Assembly: GCA_003254925.1 (NCBI GenBank)
Contig: QANZ01037833.1
Location: 61,163-125,162, forward strand
Source: Chamaecrista fasciculata
Taxonomy: Eukaryota > Streptophyta > Magnoliopsida > Fabales > Fabaceae
DNA: 64,000 nt
Direction of reading: 5' to 3'
In this document: positions 36,601 through 48,667 of the stretch, piece by piece
Numbering within the stretch: the first letter of the stretch is position 1
How the letters are laid out: every line of letters begins with the position of its first letter
Position numbers and translations under genes: made by a program
Notes under the pieces: generated by a model
Seen by the model: the letters and a program-made list of their open reading frames with translations, nothing else
What the model was told of the DNA's origin: nothing
The model's database searches: none

Positions 36601-37718
36601 ACCAAACCATTCTTCCATAACCCCAGAATAGTGGACCCCTTCCGACCACGTTCCCGATAACACATCCCCTGAAAGTTGAAACCAAACAATCAATTTTATT
36701 TTACTTTTCATCATGTTTCGATCACATTCACATGGGCATCCAACGTTGTCATGCAGCTGATATACACTTATGTCTAGCATTACTAAAACTCAGTACTAAC
36801 AGAAAAAACACAACACAACAAAGTTTCTGTAGTATAGCCGTTAAGCTGAATGGCTCGGCGCCTCATAAAGCTGTCACATTTCCCAAGGAAGACTCCAAGT
36901 TTAGGCTTTAACGCCGACCATAGCAATGTCCAAAACATTTTAAAAATGGTTTTTATTGTTTAATGTCAAAATCTCATTTTGGTAATAATGTGAATGTTAT
37001 TTTGGTCTTCAAAATTTTTAGTTGTTCTAATGATAGTTCAAATCCGTTTAGTTTCTTTTGTGATCTATGAAATGAACAGATAAGATAGAAAGAAAAAAAT
37101 TTCTTTTATCAGAACACAAATGAGTGAACTGTCCATGAACCAAACAAACAGAATTATGTGTTGGACTACTGTTGAAATAAATAAAAAGGTTTGAGGACCA
37201 AACTGACATGTTTTTTAATTTTAAGACTAAAATTGAGATTTTGAGAGGAAAGGAATACTAAACTTGTGGTAAAGAAAAATGAAAATAGGGAAAGAGAAAA
37301 AGAGGGTACCGATAATGATCATGTAGACAATAAGCATTCCGGAATTGTTGACGACAATGCAGAGTTGCAGAAGGATGCGGCCAATGCCACCGAAAGCATC
37401 GGAAGCAACGCCGGAATAGGAGGCTGTCTTGGAGACACGTGTGAATCTCAGGAGCAAGTCAATGGAGAATTCTGTTAAGGCGGCACCAACGACAATCATG
37501 ATCAATCCCGGAATTAGCCCCAATTGCTTGACGGCGGCGGGAAGAGCCATGATGCCGGCGCCGACGATGGTGGTGGACAGGTTGAAAACGGCGCCGGAGA
37601 ACGACGCGCCGGAGAACCCTGATTCCGATTCCAGGGGTTCGTAATAGTCGACGTCGACCACCACTCTGTCAAGGGTTTTGGGGCTTCGTCGGTACTTGCG
37701 TTCAGAAACGACTGGCAT
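33665..37718 (-). CDS. AVT6: AVT6-type vacuolar/neutral amino-acid transporter
   Basis: Amino acid/auxin permease family (SLC38-like), expected to move neutral amino acids across the vacuolar or another membrane. Exons: 37718-37310, 36668-36516, 35691-35488, 34970-34505 and 33806-33665. All phases close, giving 457 aa, the usual family length. TM1 is FNLSTTIVGAGIMALPAAVK. Other conserved blocks are FPILVTAYICHHN joined to VHPIENELKDP across intron 3, ISYCIHLMLVFPIVFYSLRL, and the C-terminal RDTHGAATKKDKLLSWLMIF then LAVSSSTVAIFSDLYSSF. About 11 membrane helices are expected. Introns 1 and 4 hold foldback MITEs. The A/B/C paralogue cannot be decided here. Confidence 0.92.
33911..34111. repeat. 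Foldback MITE in transporter intron 4
   Basis: Arms pair as 'gaatttgtcccagaagtaca' against the complement of 34050-34110. Same family as 17757-18003 at the bHLH gene. Confidence 0.5.
34270..34478. repeat. Second foldback MITE in transporter intron 4
   Basis: The left arm reads 'aacaatttaatccttaatag'; the right arm is its rough complement, ending 'attgaattgtcaactcttg'. It stops about 25 bp before the exon 4 boundary at 34505. Same family as 16915-17122 in the bHLH intron. Confidence 0.55.
36962..37247. repeat. Foldback MITE in transporter intron 1
   Basis: The left arm 'aatgtcaaaatctcattttg' pairs with 'aaaattgagattttga' near 37245. Further paired words include 'ttttggtcttcaaa' and 'tttgaggaccaaa'. 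No clear target duplication. Confidence 0.5.
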
Positions 37719-39135
37719 TTTGGGAAGAGAGAGAGAGAGAGAAAGTGGGAAGAAGAGACGTAGAGGCTGGAATTCAACTTCAACGTCGACGACAAGTCGT
37801 TCTGTTCTGTTCTTCCGATGTTGCCTTGGTGGCGACGAAGGGGTCCCACTTCCCCCCCTCTTTATTATTATTCCAATCTAGATCACGTCTTTTTTAAAAA
37901 GAAATCAATTTTATTTCTTTTTACATTCGCTTTCCAGTTGGAATTTCAGAATGTCAATCTTGGTACATTCGATTTAATTCAGAGAAAAATTGGAAAGCTA
38001 CAGAGAGAAAATGTAGAAACGATACACTTTAATATCAAATGCACTAAAATTCATACTTTAAAACGGTCCACTTCTCTTCTAGCTTCATTTCACGCCTGCT
38101 TCGTTTCCCTTTTCTGCAAAATTCATATTCAATCTTTTAGACAGTTAAATTTGACTCAAAATTGATATCACATCTCAGACGGACAAAGTTTTCAAGTTTA
38201 ACCAAAATAAATCATACAGAATTACAGATGATTTACTAACCGACCCATTCATAACTGACGCTAGGTGAATCTATTCAAGAATATGTGTCTACCCACATCT
38301 AAACAGAAGCACCTATTTTATATAGGTTTCGCTACTGAACAAATTCTTTATTAATGAGTAATGACAATGTAAGTATTTATTTGTAACTCATCCGTTATAG
38401 ATCACATTTTATAGCTTGGTGACCACATTTTATAGACCACACTGCATGTATTTATCCATGACGTTAGGTGAATCTATTCAAGAATACGTAGCTTGGTTTT
38501 AATTTTCCAAATAATTGTTTCTTTTATCATTTTATAGCGAACAATTACACGTCAATCCTTTTTTCCTGTCAAGAAAAATATATTCCAAGCACAGTTGGAA
38601 TACACAAACATATATATATAGATAGATATATAAATACATCGAGTTATATGTATCCCCAAAGTAAATTTGTGATGCCTACCATTACTAATGATTAATGAAC
38701 GCTTGAAACGGCGCACATAGTTTTCCAGTCGGTACAATCCGAAGAAGACTAGGCAAAGTACATTTTTTTCGTAGGGAATTAAAACTTGAAAGAAGATAAC
38801 GAAGATTTTTTCCTTTGCCTTCACAATAAGGGAAGAGAAAGTCAAAATGTGACATCAAAGGCTCAAGGGAGTACATTACTTAGGTACTTAATTTCTTATG
38901 GTCCACTGTTCATTCTTCTATGCAGATGTCAAAAGGCAGCAATTAACATCGCTGCTTCCCAAAATTTATCTTCTCAGTTAACATTAGCGTTACATTACAA
39001 AAGCTAAAGCTCCTCACATGCTTTCAATCCTCCAAACTAAAAGTTCTTGTTTTCCATCAAAATCACCACAGACTACAGACAAAATCACCATAGAAATAAC
39101 ACAGACTACTTACAATTCCTCAGTAATCAGTCAAG
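37719..39135. other. Intergenic between transporter and HhH genes
   Basis: The first ~150 bp upstream of 37718 are CT/GA-rich leader. A 31-bp direct repeat with two mismatches, containing 'taggtgaatctattcaagaa', occurs at 38256-38286 and 38459-38489. No gene. Confidence 0.5.
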
Positions 39136-40624
39136 TTAATTCTTTCTCTTTCTTTTAGAGCTTCTGTTCGGATTGGTCTTTCGATCCTGATTCAATTGGG
39201 GTGGTAATGACTTCTTCCCTATAGCACAGCTCCACAATGCCCTCTCTACATCTGATGGGGTAAAAAGGTCTCCTTCTGAACTCAACTCCTGCAAATGAAT
39301 TTTCCACCATATGTTCAAACCAGCCAAATAACTTTATAAGCAAGTTAACATAGATGCTTCCCCAATTCAATGTCGTCTTCAGAACAAAAAATTATCATAC
39401 TCAACCAACATGAATACTCTGCTATTAAAACAGATACCAAATTAAAATCGAGAGAGAAAGGGAGGGGAAAATCATACACAACAGTACTTGAGTGATCAGT
39501 ATTACATGGTTGCTACTCAGTCAAAATGAACAGGAAATGTATTAACTAATAACTATTGTTTATATCCAGAGATGTCAGTGATGATGTTGTTGAAGTAAAA
39601 AGCATGTAAACACGAAGTCATTACTCAGAAATTGGATCCCTAGTAATTGCTAGCTCAAGAGAATGAATAAATCCTGATAAAAAATATATATAGAAAAAAC
39701 TAACAACTCATCATCAAGTTTACAACTCAATCACACCAAAATAGACAGTTCAACCATGAAAGAACCAAATAACCAAATAGTATATTCGTTAAGTATACCA
39801 TTTGGTGGTTCTTCCAGAGATACCATTTAATTTTTTCAAAAACTAAACTATAGATTTAATTTTTAAGGACTGAATTGAGAATGGTATAACACTAAGAGTC
39901 TACATGGAAAATTGATGACTTGAAGGAAACAAAAGAACGTTCATAGGTGGATGCATATATACCTTGGCTTTTGTTTGCAGTTTATCAGCGAATAGCAGAT
40001 ATTGCTTGAGAGAATAATCTTTTGAATTGCCAAGAGCTGCCTCCATAGCCTGCGCGATACAAGTTCAAAATTAACGAAGAAAGACACAAGAGAGAGAGAG
40101 AGAAAGGTAAATGGGAATGGCGAGACCTCGTCGGACATGAAGGGAGTAACATGAGGGGCGAAAGCAGCGAGCACGGCGGAGGCAGTGGCGGGACCAACGC
40201 CTTTAAGAACAGTGAGTTCAGAAACAGCTTTGGATATATCAGGAAGACTCTGAAAAGCCTTTTGAGAAGCGGATTTCACTAATGACTCGTCAAGCGACGA
40301 AACGAAATCCAAGAGACGAGGCCTGAAATTGAAGGCATAAATGACAACATTAACATTAACGGACAGTGAGTTTCGATTGGAAAGAAAAGAGGAAGAGAGT
40401 AGGAACCTCCATTTGCCACGAGTGAGCTTCCATTGCATGAGGTTAGCGAGCTCGGAAGTGGTGATGTAAGGGTTAGGGTTTCGTTGGTGAAGAATAGAAG
40501 GGAGTTGGATGCAATAGAAATCATCCAGAGAAACCAAATTAGGTTTGTTAAGAGATTTGATTCGACACGGATAATTACTCAAAGCTTCTTTCCACACATT
40601 CACGTCGGAGCAATCAAAATCCAT
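39136..40624 (-). CDS. Conserved plant protein with a helix-hairpin-helix motif
   Basis: Function not established. Four exons, 40624-40407, 40322-40127, 40049-39963 and 39288-39136, join in phase to 217 aa. Residues 109-124 (LTVLKGVGPATASAVL) form a helix-hairpin-helix of the type found in HhH-GPD DNA glycosylases, where it binds the DNA backbone. The region around it (TTSELANLMQWKLTRGKWRP) and PHVTPFMSDEAMEAALG are, as I recall, conserved among uncharacterised plant homologues. I see no glycosylase catalytic Lys/Asp pair or iron-sulphur cysteines. The tail (NRSSKRKRKN) is a basic candidate nuclear-localisation signal. DNA binding is therefore likely; an enzymatic role is unproven. A LINE fragment lies 326 bp upstream of the start codon. 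Confidence 0.85.
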
Positions 40625-40949
40625 TCTTTACTGTCACCGGCGTACTGATAATTCCACCAAAACTCCCTTTCACTTTTTCTCATCAACTCCTTACTATCTT
40701 TTCTTGAATGTCAAAATCTCAAATTAGTCCCAAATATTTCATTTATTTTTTAAAAGTTGATTTTAAATTAATCTTAAATATTTTATTTGTTTCAGTTTAA
40801 TCTTATATATTTCTATAAATTCCGTTTCAAACTACTAAATAGAGTCATTATCTCATTTTAAGTTATGAATTTAGAATTTCAAATTATTTTTAATGAGTAT
40901 TTTTTCAAATCTAATGTAAGACTTCAACAAATAAAGTGAAATCAAATCT

Positions 40950-41568
40950 AGAAAGCCAGTTCTAAAATCTCTTATTCGTCAGAGAAAACCCTCTTCGCCA
41001 TGAGAGTTTTCCTGAGTGAAACTTTGGGCCGCTGCGGTGGCCATCCTTCTGGTTATAGAGTTTTGTGGCGACGACGTTCTGGATCAGAGCTCCCATGGCG
41101 GTGTTCTGTGACGGCAAATCTGGACTAGGCATTCCACGGGGGCTTCTGGTTTCCACAGCGGCTTCCTGGTTTGGTCCTGATTTTTGGGTGCTTTTCCATT
41201 GTGTCGTTTCGTTTTATTATTTTATTATTGTTGCTTTGAGTCTGTTTATGGCTTTTTTTAGAATAACCATTGGGGTTAGGAAGGGTTTGTCTCTTTTAGA
41301 TGACTTTATTTATGTTTCTTGTTTTTTTAGATGGTTGTAGTTTTAGTTGGATCCCTAGATCCGCTAACTTGACCGTTGATTATCTTGCCAATTTGTCTAA
41401 AACGAGGATGAGTCCTCTTGAATAGGTTGTAAACCCCCACCTTTGTCAGTTGATATCCTATTAGTGTTGTTGTTTATATTAGGGAGGGATTGACTATTTT
41501 TACTTTGTTTTCATTTGTATTGTACTTGACTTTGCCTTACTTTTGAATGAATTAATTCAGACAAAAAA
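40950..41568 (+). mobile_element. 5'-truncated LINE 3' fragment
   Basis: About 620 bp ending in an A tract (41563-41571). It is bracketed by a 17-bp duplication with one mismatch, aaagt[g/c]aaatcaaatct (40933-40949 and 41569-41585), the mark of target-primed insertion. Its last ~50 bp ('cttgactttgccttactttt') match, reversed, the fragment at 53447-53761. No domain of the reverse transcriptase remains. The 91-residue frame at 41065 is not recognised. Confidence 0.7.
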
Positions 41569-41913
41569 AAAGTCAAATCAAATCTCAAAAATAAATTATT
41601 TGTTTTATGATCAAATAAATGAAATTGGTTGAGAATAAGACAGTATTTTATACTTTGGAAAAGCCTTAGGTAAAGTTCTACATATTTAGTCTATAAAGTT
41701 CCTCAAATTATAAACTTGATTTACATTCTCTCTCTTTTATGATTAATCATGTAAAAATATGTGTTTAATATTCTCTCTAATGTGATGGGTGATATATAAA
41801 ATTTTTGTTACCTATTAAATATTGATTGGTCATACATAAACTTTACATTATTGTCACCGTCAAATCTGGAGTATCTTATTGTTGGATTGATTGTAAACGA
41901 TAAAAAAAAAATA

Positions 41914-42274
41914 GGGTAAATTTCACTTTAGTACCCTGTTCTATGGACCAATTCCACTTTGGTACCTTATTCTTTTAAAAGTGACACTTTGGTACCCTAT
42001 TTTTTCAAAAATATCATTTTGGTACCTTGTTCTTTGGACCAAGTGACACTTTGGTACCCTGTTCTTTCACTATTTGTTACCCTATTCTATCTTTTTTAGG
42101 GTACCAAAGTGTCACTTGGTCTAAAGAACAGAGTATCAAAATGTCACTTCTGAAAGAACAAGGTACCAAAATGACATTTTTGAAAAAACAGGGTACCAAA
42201 GTGTCACTTTCGAAAGAACAAGGTACCAAAGTGGAATTGATCTATAAAACAGGGTACCAAAGTGGAATTTACCC
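41914..42274. mobile_element. Foldback MITE, 'gggtaaatt' family, copy 2
   Basis: The left end gggtaaatttcactttagta and the right end 'ccaaagtggaatttaccc' are inverted; nearly the whole 361 bp is one hairpin of repeated 'ggtaccttgttcttt' words. A candidate 9-bp duplication, aaaaaaata, lies at 41905-41913 and 42276-42284, but it is in an A-run and of little weight. Confidence 0.7.
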
Positions 42275-42738
42275 AAAAAAAATACATATTACATAAATCA
42301 CCAATAAATGGGGACCTCTCGGAAATCGGAATAATTTGTTGTAGTGATTTTTATATTACAACTCAGTATATTTTCTATTTAAAAAATAAAAATAAAAATA
42401 AGAACATTATTTAATTTCTTACTCTTTTTACCAATCAGCCTCCTTTAAACGGCAATTATATATTCTGTCTGGTTTGCAAAGGATGCCTCAGCTGTGAGCA
42501 TAGAGCTAGTCAGCTAGTAAATTATTGAGCATGCAGAAGCACAAGCACAAAATAATCTACAGACATCACATCACGAGGGCCTCGTATCTCTAATTCCAAT
42601 ACTGGTAGTGGTTAGTTATCTACGCCTCTTTTTCTTCTCTACTTTCTTCTTCTCCCCCCAAAAAGCTGGAAACGAATGCTTACATAGATAACAGCTTAAA
42701 AATACAACAAATCTCCATCATTACCTAGCAGCATAATC

Positions 42739-45643
42739 TTAACAATTCTGGTTTTTTCTTTCTTGTTTTATCGCCTCGTAGGAACTCATCACCTCTTTGA
42801 ACTTTGCCTCAGCAGCCACTGTAACATTCACACCCACACAAATTCGTAAGTTACAATCCAGTGGAGTAAAGATACATATTATTTACTCGATGATAAGCAC
42901 TCATCAGCTACCTTGGTTATCCTGGTTCTGATCAGGATGAAACTCCTTTGCCTTGGTACGAAAGGCTGTCTGCAAAGTTGAGAAGAACGTTTTAGTTAAA
43001 AAAAACAAGACCAGACAATGCAAAGCAACGGAGATAACATGATGAGTGGTGGTGTATGCGATAATATTTAATCGGAGGACAAAGCTATCGGTAATAAAAA
43101 TCAGAATATAAAATATCAAAGAGGTGCTGAATGTCAGAAACTTATTATAACAGGCTGAGAATTTGTCAGGAACAAAAATCGTGGGTAACATTGGCCCGTT
43201 TGATTCCCTTCTCTCAAAACAATTTTCTATAATTGAAATCAAAAAATTGAAAAACATCAAATATTGTTTTTAAAATTTAAAAAACAAAAAACTACTGAGA
43301 GATATTCGGAACTCTCGAAACAATTTTAAATGTATTTTTTATAGATGGGAATCAAACATGCCCATTATTTTTTTTTCACACAATTTCACTCACATCCAAT
43401 AAAATGTAAACAGAACTAGTAGCTAAAAATGGGTACCCAGAGTCCCAAACTATATAAAACTGCAGGTCAATAAGGGGTAAAAAAGGGGAAGAAAAATTAC
43501 CTTAATCTCAGCATCTGTGTATGGCGATGTCCTAAACCTGCCATCCAGCAAAAAGAGTTTAAATTTTATAGTTAGTCGCTAAACCTAAAGCAAGTATACC
43601 AACTTCTTATGCTGATGGAATACTACACCATTCATACATGGTCCGTCAAAGACTTGCAACAAACCAAAGATAACTATTTTCAGTTGGGGTCCAGGAGAAA
43701 AAACGGGCGGGGTGAGATGGGTTCCTCTCTTCATCCTACAATTCTAGATCTATGGTGGAGAGCTCAATACATTATGAAGTCACAACGAAATCCCATATAA
43801 TAGAAAAAATAGTATATCTTATCAAATCACATTAAGTGAGCCTGCATCTTGTTTTCTAAAAATGGAGAGAAAACAGGTGATTCAAGTTTCTATTTCTGTC
43901 AAGTCTAAAGCACAATAACAAAGCTTTTAATTCCAAAGGATTACATATTAAAAATAACATTTAGATAATTAGCCAAAAAACTTATTCTAGGAGCACTGCA
44001 GCAATTAAACAAGTTATATATGTCCAGTGGCAAACTGCTCTTTGTACTGTGAAGGGATGGAAACCAATAGAGTCTAACCAATTAACATGCCAGGACCAAT
44101 TAAAAATTTTCAACTAGGTTGACATTTATGCATTCTTTTTTGGTTCAATAACTTGAGTTTTATGTTACCTCAACACTCAACACTAAACAGGAGCACCTCC
44201 AATAAGACAGAATTAAATTTCCTCGAGTACCTGTCAAGACCCAAAACAGAGTAGTGATGTGATAATGAGTAGTTTCCACTCTCCCTTGGAGTTTCTCGAT
44301 AATTAGTCCTGCGATCTCTGAACGATGTATCTGCCTTCCAGTACCAATCATCTCTTTGGAAGTGCTGGTGATTGGCACCAGCACCATTTTCCCTCCAGGT
44401 TTCGTAACTTTTTCTGCGCTTACTTCTTTCTCTATTGAACACATTTTGCATACGCCTTATGCGTTCCTGCAAAGATCAGACAGAATTTCCAACTCTTGAG
44501 CTAAAATATCACGGTCAAATTTATTTCTTTTGCAAAACATTGGGATTCACATCTTTTAAAGACAACAAAGATCTTCCCATTACAAATATAAAGCATGTAA
44601 TACAATAAAGAACTAATTACTGGTATGTAAATAAAAAGATAGCTCACCACTCTCTCCATCTCCTCCTCATACTCCTCTTGCATACGCTTATTGTATTTCC
44701 TCCAAGCTTCTTCCTGAAAAGCTGAACGGAAAGAACTACCAGTCCCCCCCTTCCACGATGACTGTGTCCTGGACAGCTACAGAGAGTTGAATTGAATACA
44801 TAATCAGTTAAAGAAACAATGATCCATGAGCATCTCTCAATCTTGTAATTTAAATTGCTTCTCCTTTTTTGTTAAGGAAAAAAAAAAGGGTCTTCAAACA
44901 AACAAAATGATTAAAAAGTGAAAACATGTGCATAAGCATATACCAGACAAGCTAAGATGAAGGGCCTTTTTGGTTGTTGAAAGAAAGAAATTACTCATTT
45001 ACTCATTCAATTGCATCACTTTATGTAAAAACAATGTACAAGAAATCTAGATCTTTTCTGAGAAGTACTACCAATCACAAAACAATAACATAACCATCCA
45101 GAGCAGGCTATCAGCTGATTTCACAAGAAATAAAATGACTATGCAAACGTTGATATAAGCAGCAGGTTCATAACCATGTAGTGAAAACAAAGTGCAAGAG
45201 CCAAAAAAAAAGAACATTGTTCAAGCAAACATTAAACATATACTACCTGAGAATAAAAAAAATTAACAGTCCTCCGCAGCTGACCAACCTGCCAAATTGA
45301 TTCAAGCATCATCACATCACAAATTATGCAAAAGGACTAGTCATCAACAACAATTAGCTCTATTCCCACAAGACAAAGTACAGCTCTTTACTGGTAAGAG
45401 GTAACTGTAATCTTAGGAGTTAGGACTCTATATTTTACAATCTTCAGGACGTTCTAGTTAAGAAGACCTAGACATAGGAATGCCAATGCTGAGACCATTA
45501 AATGGAAAGAAAAATTCGATTTCCATCCTACAAATGAGGCTAGAACGACAATTTTACTCAGAAAGGAAATATAGATGACTCACAGCGAAGGTAGTGGCCG
45601 TGGCGCCAATCAATCCAAAAAGGAAAACTCCCCAAAGCTTCAT
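42739..45643 (-). CDS. Membrane-anchored J-domain (DnaJ-like) protein
   Basis: Co-chaperone that would stimulate an Hsp70. Seven exons, 45643-45584, 45288-45247, 44776-44648, 44466-44231, 43537-43501, 42969-42912 and 42818-42739, give 213 aa with all phases closing. The N-terminus MKLWGVFLFGLIGATATTFA is a hydrophobic signal or anchor. A long charged, probably coiled-coil middle follows (RKYNKRMQEEYEEEMERV). The J domain is C-terminal, from Tyr149 (YSVLGLDR) through KTAFRTKAKEFHPDQNQDNQ, with the HPD triad at 179-181, to about 208. There is no Gly/Phe region and no zinc-finger domain, so it is a type III J protein. The organelle it sits in is not evident. The start codon is 1.29 kb from that of the divergent CGR3 gene. 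Confidence 0.88.
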
Positions 45644-45970
45644 ATCTTCGGCTTTTTCCTGATAGGGCTCATTGTGATTGCGATTATCTCTACCTGCTTC
45701 GTCCTTCATTTTCCCCCTTTTCTAACCAAACCTAGAGATCTTCTTCTCTCCTTGAATTCCACAACCCAAACACATGCCACAGCTTGTTTCGTTATTCTCT
45801 TGCTCGTTCCTCTCAACGACTTACAGAATCTCGCGTTTTCTTTGTCTTGACGATACAAATCGCAATATTCAGTCGCGAATCAGCATAACACAAAAGGAGA
45901 GGTCTTGGCTTTAAGCGTATGTTTATTTGTGACTTTGTTCGCTCCCGAAAAATTTACTACGCCGATATAA

Positions 45971-46349
45971 GGCTAACTTGCATTTTTGGTCTTATAATTT
46001 TAGCAAAGATGTCAATTAAGTCTTATAATTTTTTTTGTTGCAATTTTGGTCTTATAACTTTTTTTGTTACAATTTTAGTCCCATAAATTCTAAAAATATT
46101 GCACCGTTGGTCCCAAGCTGATTTCCATCCATTTTCTTTCGTTATAGATGATCTGATGTACTAAGTTGAATGATGACATGACAAATATGTGTGAGGTGAA
46201 TTTAGCGGCAGATAATGGATGTAAATCAACTTAAGACCAAAACAGTGAGACGTTTTCAAAAGTTATGAGACTAAAATTGTAACAAAAAAATTTATGGGAC
46301 CAAATTGAGACTTTTTCCACAATTATAGGACCAAAATTGCACTTTAGCC
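45971..46349. mobile_element. Mutator-like foldback MITE in the divergent promoter
   Basis: The 379-bp element starts ggctaacttgcatttttggt; reversed from its other end it reads ggctaaagtgcaattttggt. The exact 9-bp target duplication ccgatataa lies at 45962-45970 and 46350-46358. The arms repeat 'ttttggtcttataa', like the 11098 family, but the terminal sequence differs. No coding capacity. Confidence 0.8.
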
Positions 46350-46531
46350 CCGATATAATTATACTCATTACGTGGCTGTATCTATGGTCATAAACAAGTT
46401 TTTGCATTATTTTATTGGGCCTTTCAAAAAGCCCAATTGTGTCCCCAACCGACACAATAGAAATCCCAATTTCCACTGATAATAAAGCAAAGCAACGAGA
46501 AGAGAACAACGTCACCACGAATGCACTCTCT

Positions 46532-46565
46532 GTTTCCGTTTCTGTTTCTGTTTCTGTTTCTGTTT
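46532..46565 (+). repeat. TTTCTG hexanucleotide repeat
   Basis: About five and a half tandem TTTCTG/TTTCCG units followed by CT-rich sequence, roughly 370-400 bp upstream of the CGR3 start codon, within its probable transcribed leader. Pyrimidine-rich leaders are common; length may vary between individuals. Confidence 0.7.
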
Positions 46566-46931
46566 GTATCTCTCTCTGTCTCTCTCGTCAAAGCACACAA
46601 AAGGGGAAATTCAGATCTAGAATCCCATAGAGTTTGCATTATGCGGGTTCTGTAACAGTATTTACTGGTAATTCCCTCTCATTCTTTTGCAACATTGCAC
46701 GGATCCGTCTCTTGAATGACTGAAATTCTATAACATGATTGGCTTCCTCGCTCTTAGATTTTCACTGACTAACTTACGTGCCACACTTTTTTCGCATTTT
46801 GTGCCTGATCTGCGCGAATTACTCGCATCTGTTTCCTACTTGACGTTGTCATTTTGGCATTATTGGTTTCATTGCGATGCTTTGATATATGTAGCGTAGG
46901 TAGTGTTCATAATTAATTGAATCGGAAAGCT

Positions 46932-48667
46932 ATGTCGAGGAGACCAGTGAATCCATCTCGAAGATTTGGGGATTCTGGAGGTGGATTGTTTTCCTCTTCC
47001 AAATCACGGTCCTCGCCAATTTTGTCTGTTGCCCTCATTGTTGTGGTAAGAGCCCATTATTATATTGAATTTTCATATTATGATCGTAATCATAGTCATA
47101 CACACTAACAGATCATTTATGCTTATCTTACTACTTGCTGCTTTGGGGAGAATCTAACAACTATAATTACTTAACTTTTCAGGGAGGCCTCCTTCTTATT
47201 GCCTATTTATATAGCGGCTCAGGTTTGTTTTCTGTTTATTTCTTACTAAATTGTTTTCCTTTTGTTAATGAGATTAACTTGTGCACATTTATGCTGATCT
47301 GTTTCATGAATGATATGAATGGGTATTTCTATCTATGGTTTCTTATCTCTAGTAACACTTCATAATTCATATACATGCATAATGCAGCAACTAAACTGCC
47401 TTCTCCCCCTTTAATTTTTGTAATAGGTGGCAGCCGTTTAGAGTCTGTCAGCAAGGTTGAAGGTAATTAGGATTTCTTCACCTTTAGATTTGTATGGACC
47501 TTTCATTTTGAAGTTTCTGTGGGAAATGAAGTGTTCTTGATTCTGGAATAAACAGCCATGATTATTGTTTTTCTTTTCCTTTCAATTAACATTGTCACTG
47601 GCATAGCGGCACCTTTATTAATTGGATTCTGCATGTATGGTAATAAATATATGGAATTTGTTGATGCAGGTGATTATTTGTGCACAGCAGAGGTTCAACG
47701 AACAATTCCCATCTTGAAGAAAACTTATGGAGATAGCATGCGAAGAGTTTTGCATGTTGGTCCTGATACGTGCTATGTGGTCTCTAAATTGCTAAAGGAA
47801 GAGGAAACTGAAGCTTGGGGTCTAGAACCATATGATATAGAGGATGCTGATAGTACCTGCAAAGCACTTGTTCACAGAGGCTTTGTGCGTGTGGCTGATA
47901 TCAAGTTTCCTCTTCCATACAGGCCTAAATCTTTCTCCCTAGTCATTGTTTCAGATGCACTTGATTACATGTCTCCTAGATATCTCAACAAAACTCTACC
48001 TGATCTTGTAAGAGTATCAGCTGACGGCATTGTGATCTTTACAGGTAAGAGAACTTTATGAAATCTTTAAGATAGTGCTAGTTCCTTTCTGTCAATAGAA
48101 TCTCTTTCTCTGTCAAAATAGTCACCAGTGATCTCAAATTTGTATAATTCACTTGGTTATATCACAATTACGGCTCGATATGGAAGAAATGGAATTAGCT
48201 AAGGCCAATATACCCTTCAAATGTATTGTTTCACTTTAAGGATCAAAGCTTTCTTTAACCAAGAACTCAATATGGCTTCACATTGCTGGTAGGCTGGTAG
48301 CTTCGAATGTTATTATAATCGATAATTACTTAGACTTCTAACTGACATCTTACATATTTATATATGTAGGTTCTCCAGGTAATAATCAAAAGGCTAAAGT
48401 TGCAGATGTTTCTAAATTTGGAAGAGCGGTGAGTGGACTTTAACCATGAATAATGATGATAATAAAATGTTACTGCTACATGTTTTTAAATGAATGGAGT
48501 TGTGTGATGTTCAGGCTAAGATGAGAAGTTCAGCCTGGTGGGCGCGATATTTTGTTCAGACCAACTTGGAGGAAGATGAAGCTGCTTCTAAGAAGTTTGA
48601 GCAGGCTTCATCACAGAGTTCATACGTCCCCAAATGTCAGATATTCCATCTCAAGTCTCTCAGTTAA
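46932..48667 (+). CDS. CGR3: Golgi pectin methyltransferase CGR2/CGR3
   Basis: S-adenosylmethionine-dependent enzyme that methyl-esterifies homogalacturonan in the Golgi. Six exons, 46932-47045, 47183-47222, 47427-47462, 47670-48044, 48370-48428 and 48515-48667, give 258 aa, against ~260 in Arabidopsis CGR3. Layout: short cytosolic N-terminus (MSRRPVNPSRRFGDSGGG), a signal-anchor helix (SPILSVALIVVGGLLLIAYL), then the lumenal methyltransferase with YLCTAEVQRTIPILKKTYGD, motif I VLHVGPDTCYVVSKLL (from residue 90), AWGLEPYDIEDADS, and VSDALDYMSPRYLNKTLPDL. The end KKFEQASSQSSYVPKCQIFH follows the family. The upstream in-frame TTG at 46917 is not needed; ATG 46932 matches homologues. CGR2 and CGR3 are not distinguished here. 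Confidence 0.93.

Larger units (their letters stand above)
45644..46931. promoter_or_regulatory. Divergent upstream region shared by the J-protein and CGR3 genes
   Basis: The two start codons face away from each other across 1288 bp. The region contains a 379-bp Mutator-like MITE (45971-46349) and the likely CGR3 leader with a TTTCTG hexamer run. A leader intron in CGR3 (donor near 46668, acceptor near 46897-46900) is possible from splice-like sites only. I cannot identify core promoter elements with confidence. Confidence 0.45.

Noticed and set aside
41065-41340. 91-residue frame with hydrophobic middle
   Set aside because: It lies wholly within a LINE 3' fragment bounded by target duplications.
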